From Citrobacter sp. On2M (lineage in GTDB: Bacteria; Pseudomonadota; Gammaproteobacteria; Enterobacterales; Enterobacteriaceae), in contig NZ_WPCV01000001.1 in NCBI RefSeq assembly GCF_018035235.1, positions 124,001 through 188,000 of the forward strand: DNA of 64,000 nucleotides. Reading direction: 5' to 3'. How positions within the stretch are numbered: position 1 is the first letter of the stretch; every line of letters begins with the position of its first letter. Below, in pieces: positions 30,991 through 40,380 of the stretch. The position numbers and the translations under genes were made by a program. A model generated the notes under the pieces. It made no database searches, had not been told where the DNA came from, and worked only from the letters and a program-made list of their open reading frames with translations.

Positions 30991-32642
30991 GGAATCATCC
31001 AGGTTAAGACATAGGCCTGCAGCGTGGTGATCACACCCACCATACAGGTGAAAATAAGGCTGTGTTTCACGGTAAAGCGGAACAGGTCAGATTCTTTACC
31101 CACCAGCCCCACGGCCGCACAGGCGATGGCGATTGACTGCGGGGAGATCATCTTACCGGTCACGCCACCGGTGGTATTCGCCGCAACCAGCAGTACATCA
31201 GAGACGCCAATTTGCTGAGCTGCCGTTGCCTGCAGAGCCGCGAACAGTGCGTTTGATGAGGTGTCTGAACCGGTCAGGAATACCCCCAGCCAGCCGAGGA
31301 ACGGCGAGAAGAAGGTAAAGGCGTGGCCGGTGTGCGCCAGCGCCAATGCCAGCGTTGAAGACAGCCCCGAGTAGTTAGAGATAAACGCGAATGCCAGTAC
31401 CATTCCGATGGAGTAGATGGGCAGCGCCAGCTCTTTTAGCGTGCTGCCAAAGGTTTGCAGAGCGGCAGACGGCTTCATTTTCAGCCAGACGATTGACAGC
31501 AGCGCGGCAAACAGAATGGCGGTACCGGTTGCCGAGAACCAGTCGAACTTGTACACCGCCGCGTAGGCTGTGGCTTCGTGTACCACCGGCGGCATGCGGG
31601 CTACCAGTTTGTCGAGGAATGGCACCGGAATATTGACCACCCAGTGGTACATCGTGCCGCCAGGGGCAAACAGCGCTTTAAACGGCGGGATGCTCCACAG
31701 TGTGACGGTGGCGGTCAGGAACAGGAATGGAGACCAGGCGCGAACCACCTGTCCAACGGTATAACGGGTGCGAGTCAGCGTCTGATCAACCTGGGAAGCG
31801 CCCATGTCGCCAAAGCGGAAGATGCGCACTGGCTGCCAGCGTTTCAGGAACAGCGTCAGGCAGACCAGAGAAACCAGAGAAGAGATGATGTCCGGCAGTT
31901 CCGGCCCGATAAAGTTCGAGCTGAGGTACTGCGCGATAGCAAACGAACCACCAGCGACCATTACCGCAGGCCAGGTCTCTTTCACGCCGCGCCAGCCGTC
32001 CATAATCGCCATGATCCAGAACAGTACGATAATCGTCAGGAACGGCAACTGGCGACCCACCATCTGGCCGATTTCAAAGCTGTCCAGCCCGGTGACCTGA
32101 CCGGCAACCAGAATTGGAATACCCATTGCACCAAACGCCACCGGCGCGGTGTTCACAATCAGGCATAACCCTGCCGCATACAGCGGGTTAAAGCCGAGGC
32201 CAACCAGCAACGCAGCGGTAATTGCGACGGGCGCACCAAAGCCAGCGGCACCTTCCAGAAACGCCCCAAAACAGAAGCCCACGATGATCATTTGCAGACG
32301 TTGGTCAGGAGTGATGGAGAGAATCGACGAACGGATAATGTCGAACTGCCCGGTTTTTACCGAGATTTTATAGACGAATACCGCGGCGATAATGATCCAG
32401 GCAATCGGCCACAGACCATAGAAGAAACCGTACACCACAGAAGCCAGCGCGTGATCGACCGGCATTTTGTAGAACAATAAGGCGACCGACAACGCGATCA
32501 CCACCGTCCACGATGCCGCAATATAGCCTTTCAGCTTGAGCTTAATCAGCGCGAAGAAAAAGAACAGAATAGGTAGCGAGGCAATCAGGCTTGAAAGCCA
32601 GATGTTACCGGCCGGGTCGTAGTTTTGTTGCCAGAGATTCAT
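30987..32642 (-). CDS. lldP: L-lactate permease
   Basis: Proton-coupled inner-membrane importer of L-lactate (also D-lactate and glycolate in E. coli). The 551-residue protein has about twelve to fourteen hydrophobic segments and family-typical stretches such as [34 protein letters not shown] and [16 protein letters not shown] 32642 gives the E. coli length; the nine extra upstream codons show no similarity. It is the first gene of lldPRD, and LldR operators lie 70-215 bases upstream. Confidence 0.98.
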   Translation of the reverse strand: MNLWQQNYDPAGNIWLSSLIASLPILFFFFALIKLKLKGYIAASWTVVIALSVALLFYKMPVDHALASVVYGFFYGLWPIAWIIIAAVFVYKISVKTGQFDIIRSSILSITPDQRLQMIIVGFCFGAFLEGAAGFGAPVAITAALLVGLGFNPLYAAGLCLIVNTAPVAFGAMGIPILVAGQVTGLDSFEIGQMVGRQLPFLTIIVLFWIMAIMDGWRGVKETWPAVMVAGGSFAIAQYLSSNFIGPELPDIISSLVSLVCLTLFLKRWQPVRIFRFGDMGASQVDQTLTRTRYTVGQVVRAWSPFLFLTATVTLWSIPPFKALFAPGGTMYHWVVNIPVPFLDKLVARMPPVVHEATAYAAVYKFDWFSATGTAILFAALLSIVWLKMKPSAALQTFGSTLKELALPIYSIGMVLAFAFISNYSGLSSTLALALAHTGHAFTFFSPFLGWLGVFLTGSDTSSNALFAALQATAAQQIGVSDVLLVAANTTGGVTGKMISPQSIAIACAAVGLVGKESDLFRFTVKHSLIFTCMVGVITTLQAYVLTWMIP

Positions 32643-32713
32643 TGCAGGTCTCCTGGGGGCCGCTGACATAATGCAATGAGTCTGTGCTCATCTCTTCGTC
32701 ACATTATGTGTAA

Positions 32714-32730
32714 AAGTGGCCCTGCCAATA
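32714..32730. promoter_or_regulatory. LldR operator O2 (promoter-proximal)
   Basis: AGTGGCCCTGCCAAT is an imperfect palindrome matching the LldR pattern AATTGGTnnnACCAATT. Its centre lies near 32722, about 80 bases before the lldP start. Confidence 0.6.
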
Positions 32731-32839
32731 TTGTTGTGTAGGGGTAATGACAATGAATGGTTAATCAAATGTTATTTGTTGGCAACGGTAATGTACGCAC
32801 ATTTTAATGAAATGTGAGGTGTTGGTAGGATCTGACTGA

Positions 32840-32856
32840 AATTGGTAGGGCCAATT
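32840..32856. promoter_or_regulatory. LldR operator O1 (promoter-distal)
   Basis: AATTGGTAGGGCCAATT is a near-perfect palindrome centred at 32848. Its centre is 126 bases from the O2 centre, close to the spacing of the two LldR operators flanking the E. coli lldP promoter. PdhR recognises a similar sequence and could also bind. Confidence 0.75.
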
Positions 32857-32904
32857 GCGAGGGGAAGCGAAGAACCGGGCAAGCGAGTGTTGCCCGGTGG
32901 CAGA

Positions 32905-33267
32905 CTAGAACTCGTTTTTCGCGAAGCCCGTCATCTCTTTCAGGCCCATTTCACGGCCAAGTTCGGTCATCGGGTGAACGACGATCAGGCCGCGCACGCT
33001 CTTCTTCAGCTTGCCCATGTCGGCCTGTTCTTTTTTGGTGATGGCACGACGGAACGGGAGTTTGCTGAGCTTTTGCGCTTCTTTGCTCAGCTTCTGACCG
33101 TGCACTTCACGCAGTCGTGCGATCTCAGTTTCCAGTGTTTCTTTCTCTTGCTCAAGCTCGGCATATTTGTCGGCGGCTTCAACCAGGGACAGGTCAGCCT
33201 GCTGGTGGCGGATTGCGTCAAGACGATCGCTCAGGCGTTTAATTTCGTTTTTTTCGACTTCTTTCAT
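32905..33267 (-). CDS. yibL: Ribosome-associated protein YibL
   Basis: A 120-residue, highly charged protein of the DUF2810 family, almost identical to E. coli YibL, which co-purifies with ribosomes. The N-terminal two thirds are a predicted coiled coil rich in Glu, Lys and Leu (from [14 protein letters not shown] to about residue 65), followed by a basic region ([20 protein letters not shown]). Its function is not defined. It stands alone, with its promoter in the gap shared with yibT. Confidence 0.93.
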   Translation of the reverse strand: MKEVEKNEIKRLSDRLDAIRHQQADLSLVEAADKYAELEQEKETLETEIARLREVHGQKLSKEAQKLSKLPFRRAITKKEQADMGKLKKSVRGLIVVHPMTELGREMGLKEMTGFAKNEF

Positions 33268-33559
33268 AGGATAGCTTCTGATAAAAATAGGATGAATATC
33301 CTATAGTATGCGCGCAGAGCGGGATTATTCACAACTCATCGAAGATAAATAATCAAATGCTGTAAGTATTATTCAGCTAATGGTAATGCTACTTTTTTGA
33401 TTAATAAGGAACTTTAAGCGATAAGATTGGCCATGGCGCTTTTTGTTGGCAGGTTTATAGCGAAGCACGTTTTCCTCAATATAATCGCCCAACCGATCCT
33501 AAACTTAAATGAGCAACCGCACAGGCTGGGTGCGGTTAATACATGGAGGAGGGAAGATT

Positions 33560-33766
33560 ATGGCGAAAATAGGTGAGAACGTTTCGGCTTTAATTGATAA
33601 GACGGTCGATTTTATGGCTTCTAGCCAGGCTTTTCGCGAATATTTGAATAAAACACCGCCGCGCGACGTAGTCCCTTCTGAAATACCACAGGAGAACGCG
33701 CAGCTGTATCTGCAACGTCTGGCGTACTATCGGCAGCTGTATCGACCGCAGCAGGAAGAGAAGTAA
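33560..33766 (+). CDS. yibT: Small conserved protein YibT
   Basis: A 68-residue protein similar to E. coli YibT over its full length ([12 protein letters not shown] and [15 protein letters not shown] are conserved). Function unknown; no membrane segment or catalytic motif is visible. ATG 33560 is chosen because GGAGGAGGGAAG lies just upstream. A hairpin AACCGCAC/GTGCGGTT (33515-33537) sits in its leader. Its stop is 13 bases from the convergent mtlR stop. The gap 33268-33559 holds no other gene that I can recognise. Confidence 0.85.
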   Translation: MAKIGENVSALIDKTVDFMASSQAFREYLNKTPPRDVVPSEIPQENAQLYLQRLAYYRQLYRPQQEEK

Positions 33767-33778
33767 GCCGGCAGGCTC

Positions 33779-34369
33779 TTATTTTTGAAAGGCTTTTTTT
33801 AAGCTGATTTTAGAAATCAGCTCGGTCAGGGAAAGTACCATCGTGGAGCGCACCATTTGCTGGTAGCGCTGGATCTGCATAGCGTGCAAACCTGAGTCTG
33901 AGGTATCAAACTGTGGCGGCGGCGGGAGTGCCGCCACGCAGTGAAGTTCGCCAAACGGACCAAGAATCTCGTCGTCGGTGAACGCGTATTCATTGCCGTC
34001 ATGGTTTAACTCTTCCCGCAGCGCCATCAGCAGTTCCGCATCTTCATACTCCGGGCGGCTGAGTACGCCCAGACCGTAAATGAGTTTCAGACGAACGGAA
34101 AGATCGCCCAGCGGTCCATCGCCGTCAAGCAACGGTTCTACAGCATATTTTACCGCATAGTCATCTTTGCGAAATACCTGAAGCACAAGGATATTCACCG
34201 CCTCGGTGAGCAGTTCTACGGCGGTGATGAGGAAGCTGCGTACGGTTTTGCCAGCATTCAGACGCTCAAGCACACGATTTTCAAAGGCCTGCGTTTGTTC
34301 CATTATTGCCTGCATATCTGACAATCTGTCATTTGGGCGCAGGCTGACCTGCGCCACATTCTCAATCAT
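33779..34369 (-). CDS. mtlR: Mannitol operon repressor
   Basis: All-helical regulator of mtlADR, 196 residues here. The family has no recognisable DNA-binding domain, and its repression mechanism is unclear. Conserved stretches include [33 protein letters not shown] and [28 protein letters not shown]. The first ten residues differ from E. coli. It overlaps mtlD by four bases, making it the last gene of the mannitol operon. Confidence 0.96.
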   Translation of the reverse strand: MIENVAQVSLRPNDRLSDMQAIMEQTQAFENRVLERLNAGKTVRSFLITAVELLTEAVNILVLQVFRKDDYAVKYAVEPLLDGDGPLGDLSVRLKLIYGLGVLSRPEYEDAELLMALREELNHDGNEYAFTDDEILGPFGELHCVAALPPPPQFDTSDSGLHAMQIQRYQQMVRSTMVLSLTELISKISLKKAFQK

Positions 34370-35514
34370 TTGGTCGCGTTATATGCGTTAACCGCCTCCG
34401 CCACCACATCACTATTGGCATCCAGACCGGAAACCTGCGCCAGCGCGGCCTGCGGACCTTTTTCGTCAATCAGCGCGGCCAGTTCCTGTGCCTGCGGATC
34501 TTCTTCACTGCGATAATGCATCGCTGCTGCAATACCGGTGACCAGATTCGCGTGCGGCAGGCCGTACTCCAGCGTGCCCAGCAGCGGTTTAATCAGACGA
34601 TCGCCCGCGCTCAGTTTACGCAGTGGCTGACGGCCAACGCGCTCAACGTCATCTTTCAGATACGGGTTTTCAAAGCGACCGAGGATTTTCTGAATATATG
34701 CTGCATGTTTTGCCGCATCAAAGCCATAGCGTTTGATCAGTACCGCGCCGCTCTCTTCCATCGCACCTTTAACCACTGCACGGATTTTCTCGTCGAGAAT
34801 CGCGTCACGGATGGTCTGATGACCGGTCAATTTTCCGAGGTACGCGGTTATAGCATGCCCGGTGTTCAGCGTGAAGAGTTTACGTTCGACAAATGCCATC
34901 AGGTTATCAGTTAATTCCATTCCCGGGATGTTTGGCAGTTCGCCTTTGAATTGCGTTTTGTCGACAATCCACTCACTGAAGGTTTCGACGGTGACTTCCA
35001 GCGGATCGTTGGTTGCAGAAGCTGAAGGGGGAACGATGCGATCTACGGCGGAATCGACGAAGCCTACATGTTCTTCAACCCAGGCTTTGTCTTCATCTGC
35101 CAGCGCGTTCATGACGTGGCCTTTCAACTGGGTTGTTCCGCGCACCATGTTCTCACAGGCGATGATATTCAGCGGAGCCACGATACCCTGCGCTTTGCGT
35201 TTCACCAGCCCTTTGGCGATGGCCGGAGCGATACGCTCAAGCACGACCGGACCGACGGCGGTGGTGATTAAATCTACCTGAGCAATCAGGTCGACGACAT
35301 CATCGCCGATACTGCTTACGGCGTTGACGCCGGAAACGGTATCAACCTGCTCGTTTTCACCGACCACATGAACCTGATAGCTATGACGGGCATTCAGGGC
35401 ATCGAGCACGACCTGGTTTACATCCGCGAACGTCAGCTGTATCCCCGCGTCCGCCAGCAGTTTGCCGATAAAGCCACGACCGATATTACCTGCGCCAAAA
35501 TGTAATGCTTTCAT
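34366..35514 (-). CDS. mtlD: Mannitol-1-phosphate 5-dehydrogenase
   Basis: Oxidises mannitol-1-phosphate to fructose-6-phosphate with NAD. The 382-residue polyol dehydrogenase shows the nucleotide-binding [20 protein letters not shown] at the N-terminus and the catalytic-lysine region [22 protein letters not shown] 35514 is preferred over an in-frame ATG five codons upstream (35529). It receives the product of MtlA; the 139-base gap to mtlA is filled with hairpins. Confidence 0.98.
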   Translation of the reverse strand: MKALHFGAGNIGRGFIGKLLADAGIQLTFADVNQVVLDALNARHSYQVHVVGENEQVDTVSGVNAVSSIGDDVVDLIAQVDLITTAVGPVVLERIAPAIAKGLVKRKAQGIVAPLNIIACENMVRGTTQLKGHVMNALADEDKAWVEEHVGFVDSAVDRIVPPSASATNDPLEVTVETFSEWIVDKTQFKGELPNIPGMELTDNLMAFVERKLFTLNTGHAITAYLGKLTGHQTIRDAILDEKIRAVVKGAMEESGAVLIKRYGFDAAKHAAYIQKILGRFENPYLKDDVERVGRQPLRKLSAGDRLIKPLLGTLEYGLPHANLVTGIAAAMHYRSEEDPQAQELAALIDEKGPQAALAQVSGLDANSDVVAEAVNAYNATK

Positions 35515-35554
35515 AGTATTAACCTTCATTAATGTTTTTTACCCAAGAGGGCTG

Positions 35555-35645
35555 GGGTGAGGGACTGCATAGATTTCCCCTCACCCAAACCCTCTCCCTT
35601 GCGGGAGAGGAAACCGTAGGCCCGATTAGCGTAGCGCCATCGGGC
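35555..35645. repeat. Three consecutive hairpins between mtlA and mtlD
   Basis: Three inverted repeats follow one another: GGGTGAGGG/CCCTCACCC (35555-35586), CCTCTCCC/GGGAGAGG (35591-35610) and GCCCGAT/ATCGGGC (35620-35645). They look like enterobacterial intergenic repeat units. In an mtlADR transcript they would fold just after mtlA and could protect the mtlA part from 3' exonucleases or lower read-through into mtlD. Confidence 0.6.
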
Positions 35646-35653
35646 AACGGGGT

Positions 35654-37567
35654 TTACTTACGACCAGCCAGCAGCTCCAGAACTTCATCCACGCTGGTGG
35701 TATGGGCCAGACGTTCGATCACGGATTCGTCATCCAGCGCGTTAGTCAGACTGGTGATCACCTGGATGTGCTCGTTGTTACGTGCAGCGATACCAATGAC
35801 CAGGCGGGCGATATCGTCTTCTTCTTCACCGAAACGTACGCCTTCTGGATACTGGCAGAATACCACGCCGGTTTTCAGCACGCGGTCTTTGGCTTCAACC
35901 GTACCGTGCGGTACAGCGATGGACTCGCCGAGGTAAGTTGGGGTCAGTTTTTCGCGGTCCAGCATCGCCTCGACGTACTCTGGCTCAACGTAGCCGCCTT
36001 TCACCAATTGCTCACCGGCAAAGCGAATCGCTTCTTCTTTGTTGGTGGCTTTACGGCCAAGGAAGATATTCTCCGCACCCAGTTTGAACAGGTGGGTATC
36101 ACCCTCTTCAAAGCTGTCTTTCAGGTGATCGCGGACTTTCTCTTCGTTCACGTTGTGGCGCTGCGCAGCGACCAAACGTTCGGTCAGATTGGAGTACAGA
36201 CCGCTGTCGAGGAAGTTGGTCAGTGAAATGTGCTGTGCCTGCGGAACCTGGCGCATAGCGCGTTCGGTCAGGTCACGGTGGGTAATGACCAGATCCACAT
36301 CCGGCGGCAGATTGTTGATCGCGCTATTGGTGACGGAAATCTGAGACAGACCGGCATCCTGCACTTTCTTACGCAGTACGCCCGCACCCATGGCGCTGGA
36401 ACCCATGCCGGCATCGCAGGCAACAATGATTTTACGCACATGGCTCAGGTCGTTGGTAACGTCACCCGCTGCCAGCTGAGATGCGCCTTTGGATTCCGCT
36501 TTCATGTCGTTCATACGACGGGTTGCGGCTTCAATGTCATCTTCTTCTTTCACTTTGCTGGTTTTCAGCAGAATGGCTGAGACCACAAAGGAGACCGCCA
36601 TTGCAGCACAGATAGCTGCGATGTTAGCGAAGTATGCGCCCTTCGGCGTCATTGCCAGTACAGCCAGAATAGAACCCGGAGAGGCCGGAGATACCAGACC
36701 GCCGTTCAGGATAGTCAGTGTAAATACGCCAGTCATACCGCCGAGAATAACGGCCAGGATCAGACGCGGGTTCATCAGCACGTACGGGAAGTAAATTTCG
36801 TGGATACCACCCAGGAAGTGGATGATAGCCGCGCCGCCTGCAGACTGTTTAGCGCTGCCGCGACCGAAGAACATGTATGCCAGCAGAACGCCCATACCCG
36901 GACCCGGGTTAGCTTCAATCAGGAAGAAGATGGATTTGCCCATCTCATGGGACTGCTGAATACCCAACGGTGAGAAAATACCGTGGTTGATGGCGTTGTT
37001 GAGGAACAGGATTTTCGCCGGTTCAACGAAGATTGACGCCAGCGGCAGCATGTCATGGACAACCATGAAGTTAACGCCTGCCGCCAGGATTTTGGACAGT
37101 GCTTCAACCAATGGGCCAATGCCAAGGAATGCCAGAATGGCGAGGATCATCCCGATGATGCCAGCGGAGAAGTTATTCACCAGCATTTCGAAACCGGACT
37201 TGATCTTACCGTCTACCCAGCCATCGAAATGTTTGATAGCCCAGCCGCCCAGCGGACCTGCGATCATCGCGCCGAGGAACATCGGCATATCCGCACCGAC
37301 GATAACGCCCATGGTGGTGATAGCACCGACCACACCGCCACGCTCGCCGCCAACCAGCTTACCACCGGTATAACCGATCAACAGCGGCAGCAGATAGGTG
37401 ATCATTGGGCCGACCAGCTTCGCCAGCGTTTCGTTCGGCAACCACCCTGTCGGAATGAATAATGCGGTGATAATACCCCACGCGATAAACGCGCCGATAT
37501 TTGGCATCACCATGTTGCTGAGGAATCGACCAAAGCTTTGCACCTTGATCTTAATATCGGATGACAT
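35654..37567 (-). CDS. mtlA: Mannitol-specific PTS enzyme IICBA
   Basis: Imports mannitol through the inner membrane and phosphorylates it to mannitol-1-phosphate. The 637-residue protein has an N-terminal membrane IIC domain (with the GGIHEIYFPYVL substrate region), a IIB domain with the phospho-cysteine in VACDAGMGSSAMG (near residue 384), and a C-terminal IIA domain with the phospho-histidine in SIAVPHGTVEAKD (near 554). The start at 37567 gives the E. coli length; 52 further upstream codons are open but unrelated. A cluster of CRP sites precedes it. Confidence 0.98.
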   Translation of the reverse strand: MSSDIKIKVQSFGRFLSNMVMPNIGAFIAWGIITALFIPTGWLPNETLAKLVGPMITYLLPLLIGYTGGKLVGGERGGVVGAITTMGVIVGADMPMFLGAMIAGPLGGWAIKHFDGWVDGKIKSGFEMLVNNFSAGIIGMILAILAFLGIGPLVEALSKILAAGVNFMVVHDMLPLASIFVEPAKILFLNNAINHGIFSPLGIQQSHEMGKSIFFLIEANPGPGMGVLLAYMFFGRGSAKQSAGGAAIIHFLGGIHEIYFPYVLMNPRLILAVILGGMTGVFTLTILNGGLVSPASPGSILAVLAMTPKGAYFANIAAICAAMAVSFVVSAILLKTSKVKEEDDIEAATRRMNDMKAESKGASQLAAGDVTNDLSHVRKIIVACDAGMGSSAMGAGVLRKKVQDAGLSQISVTNSAINNLPPDVDLVITHRDLTERAMRQVPQAQHISLTNFLDSGLYSNLTERLVAAQRHNVNEEKVRDHLKDSFEEGDTHLFKLGAENIFLGRKATNKEEAIRFAGEQLVKGGYVEPEYVEAMLDREKLTPTYLGESIAVPHGTVEAKDRVLKTGVVFCQYPEGVRFGEEEDDIARLVIGIAARNNEHIQVITSLTNALDDESVIERLAHTTSVDEVLELLAGRK

Positions 37568-37708
37568 AAAAACACCCCTTCTTATGTTTGCTGTCGCGCA
37601 GGCTAAAAGCCCGAGGTTTGTTAATGTAGCGGCAGGAGGTAGCCGGACCCTGTAGATACTGCGAAATCTGGCACTGAATCGTTCAACTGTCCAGTCGACG
37701 ACTTTTAG

Positions 37709-37724
37709 TGTGATCAATGTCACG
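37709..37724. promoter_or_regulatory. CRP-cAMP site 1 upstream of mtlA
   Basis: TGTGATCAATGTCACG matches the CRP consensus TGTGA-N6-TCACA with one mismatch. It is the nearest of the array to mtlA, about 150 bases from the start codon. Confidence 0.7.
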
Positions 37725-37752
37725 TAAATATAGGGTTTACGGTATTACTTAA

Positions 37753-37768
37753 TGTGATTTTGATCACA
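37753..37768. promoter_or_regulatory. CRP-cAMP site 2 upstream of mtlA
   Basis: TGTGATTTTGATCACA is a perfect match to TGTGA-N6-TCACA. Its centre is 44 bases from that of site 1. Confidence 0.85.
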
Positions 37769-37825
37769 AATTACCAGTATAAAAAAACATCATTACGCAA
37801 GAATGCGCTGAAAAAGACACTTAAA

Positions 37826-37841
37826 TGTGAACTTGTTCACG
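37826..37841. promoter_or_regulatory. CRP-cAMP site 3 upstream of mtlA
   Basis: TGTGAACTTGTTCACG matches both CRP half-sites with one mismatch. Its centre is 73 bases from that of site 2. Confidence 0.7.
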
Positions 37842-37869
37842 TTTTTGCTTTGGCTGTTTGTTGAGTATT

Positions 37870-37885
37870 TGTGATCTGCTTCGCA
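37870..37885. promoter_or_regulatory. CRP-cAMP site 4 upstream of mtlA
   Basis: TGTGATCTGCTTCGCA matches with one mismatch in the right half-site. Its centre is again 44 bases from the previous one. A further lone half-site TGTGA lies at 37913-37917. The E. coli mtl promoter is known for multiple CRP sites. The rest of the 37568-38100 gap between mtlA and divergent yibI holds no gene that I can recognise. Confidence 0.6.
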
Positions 37886-38100
37886 ATAAATATTTGCCTG
37901 GATTTCTCCTGGTGTGATCTGGCGCGGATTCTGTTTCATCATCCATTTCTTGTTGCTACCTCGCGAGCCGTCAACCTGCAAATTTTTACCCTGATGGGAT
38001 GGCGAAAATGACTAACTGCAATTATGTTCAAATTACCAGCCATGACTCCTTTCGGCTGCCTGCAATTGAAAGCTCTGATTAGCGTGAATACGAGGCGGGT

Positions 38101-38463
38101 ATGTTTCTAAACTATTTCGCGTTAGGTGTGCTGATCTTCGTTTTTCTGGTTCTGTTTTACGGAATCATCGCTATCCATGATATTCCCTATAACATGGCTA
38201 AGAAGCGCAATCATCCCCATGCCGATGCCATTCATACGGCGGGCTGGGTGAGCCTTTTTACACTGCATGTGATTTGGCCGTTCCTGTGGATTTGGGCCAC
38301 GCTCTATCAGCCAGAACGAGGCTGGGGGATGCAGTCACACATTACGCCAACCGGAAAGGAACCTGACCCTGAAGTTGCCGCGCTGGCTACGCGCATCACC
38401 CAGTTGGAAAAAAGACTGGATGGGGAGAAAAAAGACGATAACTCCACCTTTCCGGAGATTTGA
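38101..38463 (+). CDS. yibI: DUF3302 inner-membrane protein YibI
   Basis: A 120-residue protein with two transmembrane segments: an N-terminal one ([20 protein letters not shown]) and a second around [20 protein letters not shown]. The C-terminal third is hydrophilic and may form a short coiled coil. Function unknown. Its stop lies two bases before the yibH ATG, so it is probably a small partner of that membrane-fusion-type protein. The same pairing recurs at 46769-48234. Confidence 0.92.
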   Translation: MFLNYFALGVLIFVFLVLFYGIIAIHDIPYNMAKKRNHPHADAIHTAGWVSLFTLHVIWPFLWIWATLYQPERGWGMQSHITPTGKEPDPEVAALATRITQLEKRLDGEKKDDNSTFPEI

Positions 38464-38465
38464 TC

Positions 38466-39602
38466 ATGGATTTGTTGATTGTCCTGACTTACGTGGCATT
38501 TGCCTGGGCCATCTTTAAAATATTCCGTATTCCTGTAAACCAATGGACGCTTGCCACCGCCGCATTAGGTGGAGTGTTTATTGTGGCGGGACTCATCTTA
38601 TTAATGAACTATAACCATCCGTATACCTTTACGGCGCAAAAGGCGGTTATTTCAATTCCTCTAACCCCGCAGGTCACTGGAATTGTGAGTGAGGTGACAG
38701 ATAAAAATAATCAGCTAATTAAAAAAGGCGAGGTGTTATTTAAACTCGATCCCGTGCGTTATCAAGCGCGAGTGGATCGACTGCAGGCTGATCTTGTTAC
38801 CGCCACGCACAACATCGACAATTTGAAAGCCCAACTTTCTGAAGCCGTCGCCAATACTACCCGCGTTTCCGCTGAACGCGATCGTCTGTATAAAGATTAT
38901 CAACGCTATTTGAAGGGCAGCCAGGCGAAGGTTAATCCCTTCTCTGAAAGCGATATCGACAACGCGCGGCAGAACTACCTGGCACAGGATGCGCTGGTAA
39001 AAGGCTCCGTTGCCGAGCAGACGCAGATTCAGAGCCAGTTAGACAGTATGGTCAACGGGGAGCAATCTCAGGTTGCGTCTCTGCGCGCTCAGCTCGCTGA
39101 AGCCAAATACAATCTTGAGCAGACTATCGTCCGTGCCCCCAGCAACGGCTATGTTACGCAGGTGCTGATTCGGCCCGGGACCTACGCCGCCGCGCTGCCT
39201 CTTCGCCCGGTGATGGTGTTTATTCCGGAACAGAAGCGGCAAATCGTGGCGCAATTCCGTCAGAATTCGTTGTTGCGTCTTAAACCGGGTGATGAAGCGG
39301 AAGTGGTCTTCAACGCGCTGCCAGGCCAGGTATTCTCCGGCAAGCTCACCAGCATTCTGCCGGTTGTGCCGGGCGGTTCTTATCAGGCCCAGGGAGCATT
39401 GCAGTCTCTGACTGTGGTGCCGGGTACCGATGGCGTGCTGGCCACGATTGAGCTGGATCCCAATGGCGATGTGGATGCGCTGCCGGACGGTATCTATGCT
39501 CAGGTGGCGGTCTATTCCGACCATTTCGCTCACGTTTCAGTGATGCGTAAAGTGCTGCTGCGCATGACCAGCTGGATGCATTACCTTTATTTGGATCATT
39601 GA
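38466..39602 (+). CDS. yibH: HlyD-family membrane fusion protein YibH
   Basis: A 378-residue protein with two N-terminal hydrophobic segments (about residues 2-20 and 28-45), a barrel-sandwich/lipoyl half ([26 protein letters not shown]), a long coiled coil (about 90-215) and the second lipoyl half ([18 protein letters not shown]). This is the architecture of periplasmic adaptors of EmrA/HlyD type. No transporter gene is adjacent. It is very similar to yiaV at 47098. ATG 38466 is preferred to TTG 38460. Confidence 0.92.
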   Translation: MDLLIVLTYVAFAWAIFKIFRIPVNQWTLATAALGGVFIVAGLILLMNYNHPYTFTAQKAVISIPLTPQVTGIVSEVTDKNNQLIKKGEVLFKLDPVRYQARVDRLQADLVTATHNIDNLKAQLSEAVANTTRVSAERDRLYKDYQRYLKGSQAKVNPFSESDIDNARQNYLAQDALVKGSVAEQTQIQSQLDSMVNGEQSQVASLRAQLAEAKYNLEQTIVRAPSNGYVTQVLIRPGTYAAALPLRPVMVFIPEQKRQIVAQFRQNSLLRLKPGDEAEVVFNALPGQVFSGKLTSILPVVPGGSYQAQGALQSLTVVPGTDGVLATIELDPNGDVDALPDGIYAQVAVYSDHFAHVSVMRKVLLRMTSWMHYLYLDH

Positions 39603-39672
39603 GATCGTCATCACCTGCCATTTACGGCGACCTGAGCCATACTGATATTTTTGTTGGCAAAAAGGACCCGGC

Positions 39673-40281
39673 ATGAAACTCATTGGCAGCTATACCAGCC
39701 CTTTTGTGCGTAAAATTTCTATTCTGTTACTGGAAAAGGGTATCACCTTCGAATTTGTGAATGAACTTCCTTATAACGCGGATAGCGGCGTGGCGCGTTA
39801 TAACCCGCTAGGAAAAGTGCCCGCGTTAGTCACCGATGAGGGTGAGTACTGGTTTGACTCTCCGATCATCGCAGAATACATAGAGCTGCTGGATATTGCG
39901 CCAGCCATGCTGCCGCGTGAACCGTTAGCGGCACTCAAAGTTCGTCAACTGGAAGCGCTGGCCGACGGTATTATGGATGCGGGGTTAGTCTCGGTACGCG
40001 AGCAGGCTCGCCCCGCCGCGCAGCAGTCAGAAACCGAACTGTTACGCCAGCGAGAGAAAATTACCCGTAGTCTGGATATGCTGGAAGGCTATCTGGCGGA
40101 CGGTACGCTGAAAACGGATACGGTTAACCTGGCTACCATCGCGATTGCTTGTGCCGTCGGTTATCTCAATTTCCGTCGGATCGCACCCGGCTGGTGTGTG
40201 GACCGCCCGCGTCTGGTCAAACTGGTGGAAACGCTCTTTCAACGCGAAAGTTTTGCCCGCACAGAACCGCCAAAGGCTTGA
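39673..40281 (+). CDS. yibF: Glutathione S-transferase family protein YibF
   Basis: A 202-residue GST-like protein. The N-terminal thioredoxin fold starts [23 protein letters not shown], with a serine at the usual active-site position (near residue 8-9), and contains the cis-proline region [25 protein letters not shown]. The C-terminal helical domain follows. Substrate unproven. In E. coli it also precedes selA. AAAGGACCCGGC before the ATG contains a weak ribosome-binding site. Confidence 0.93.
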   Translation: MKLIGSYTSPFVRKISILLLEKGITFEFVNELPYNADSGVARYNPLGKVPALVTDEGEYWFDSPIIAEYIELLDIAPAMLPREPLAALKVRQLEALADGIMDAGLVSVREQARPAAQQSETELLRQREKITRSLDMLEGYLADGTLKTDTVNLATIAIACAVGYLNFRRIAPGWCVDRPRLVKLVETLFQRESFARTEPPKA

Positions 40282-40336
40282 TGTGCATGTATGTCCGCCT
40301 GAGCAAAGTCACGGTACAATCCTCCCTATATCGATA

Positions 40337-40380
40337 GCCCTCTCCACGGTGGAGAGGGCCACCAACAGCCAGGCCCTTTC
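40337..40380 (+). promoter_or_regulatory. selA leader with two mutually exclusive hairpins (SECIS-like candidate)
   Basis: GCCCTCTCC (40337-40345) pairs with GGAGAGGGC (40351-40359) around ACGGT. Alternatively GAGAGGGCC (40352-40360) pairs with GGCCCTTTC (40372-40380) around an 11-base loop, ending at the base before the selA ATG and covering its ribosome-binding site. Both use the same GAGAGGGC strand, so only one can form. In E. coli a SECIS-like element in the selA 5' UTR binds SelB and represses selAB; this is the obvious counterpart. I do not see the usual GGUCU apical loop, and the first hairpin also resembles a dispersed repeat. Confidence 0.5.
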
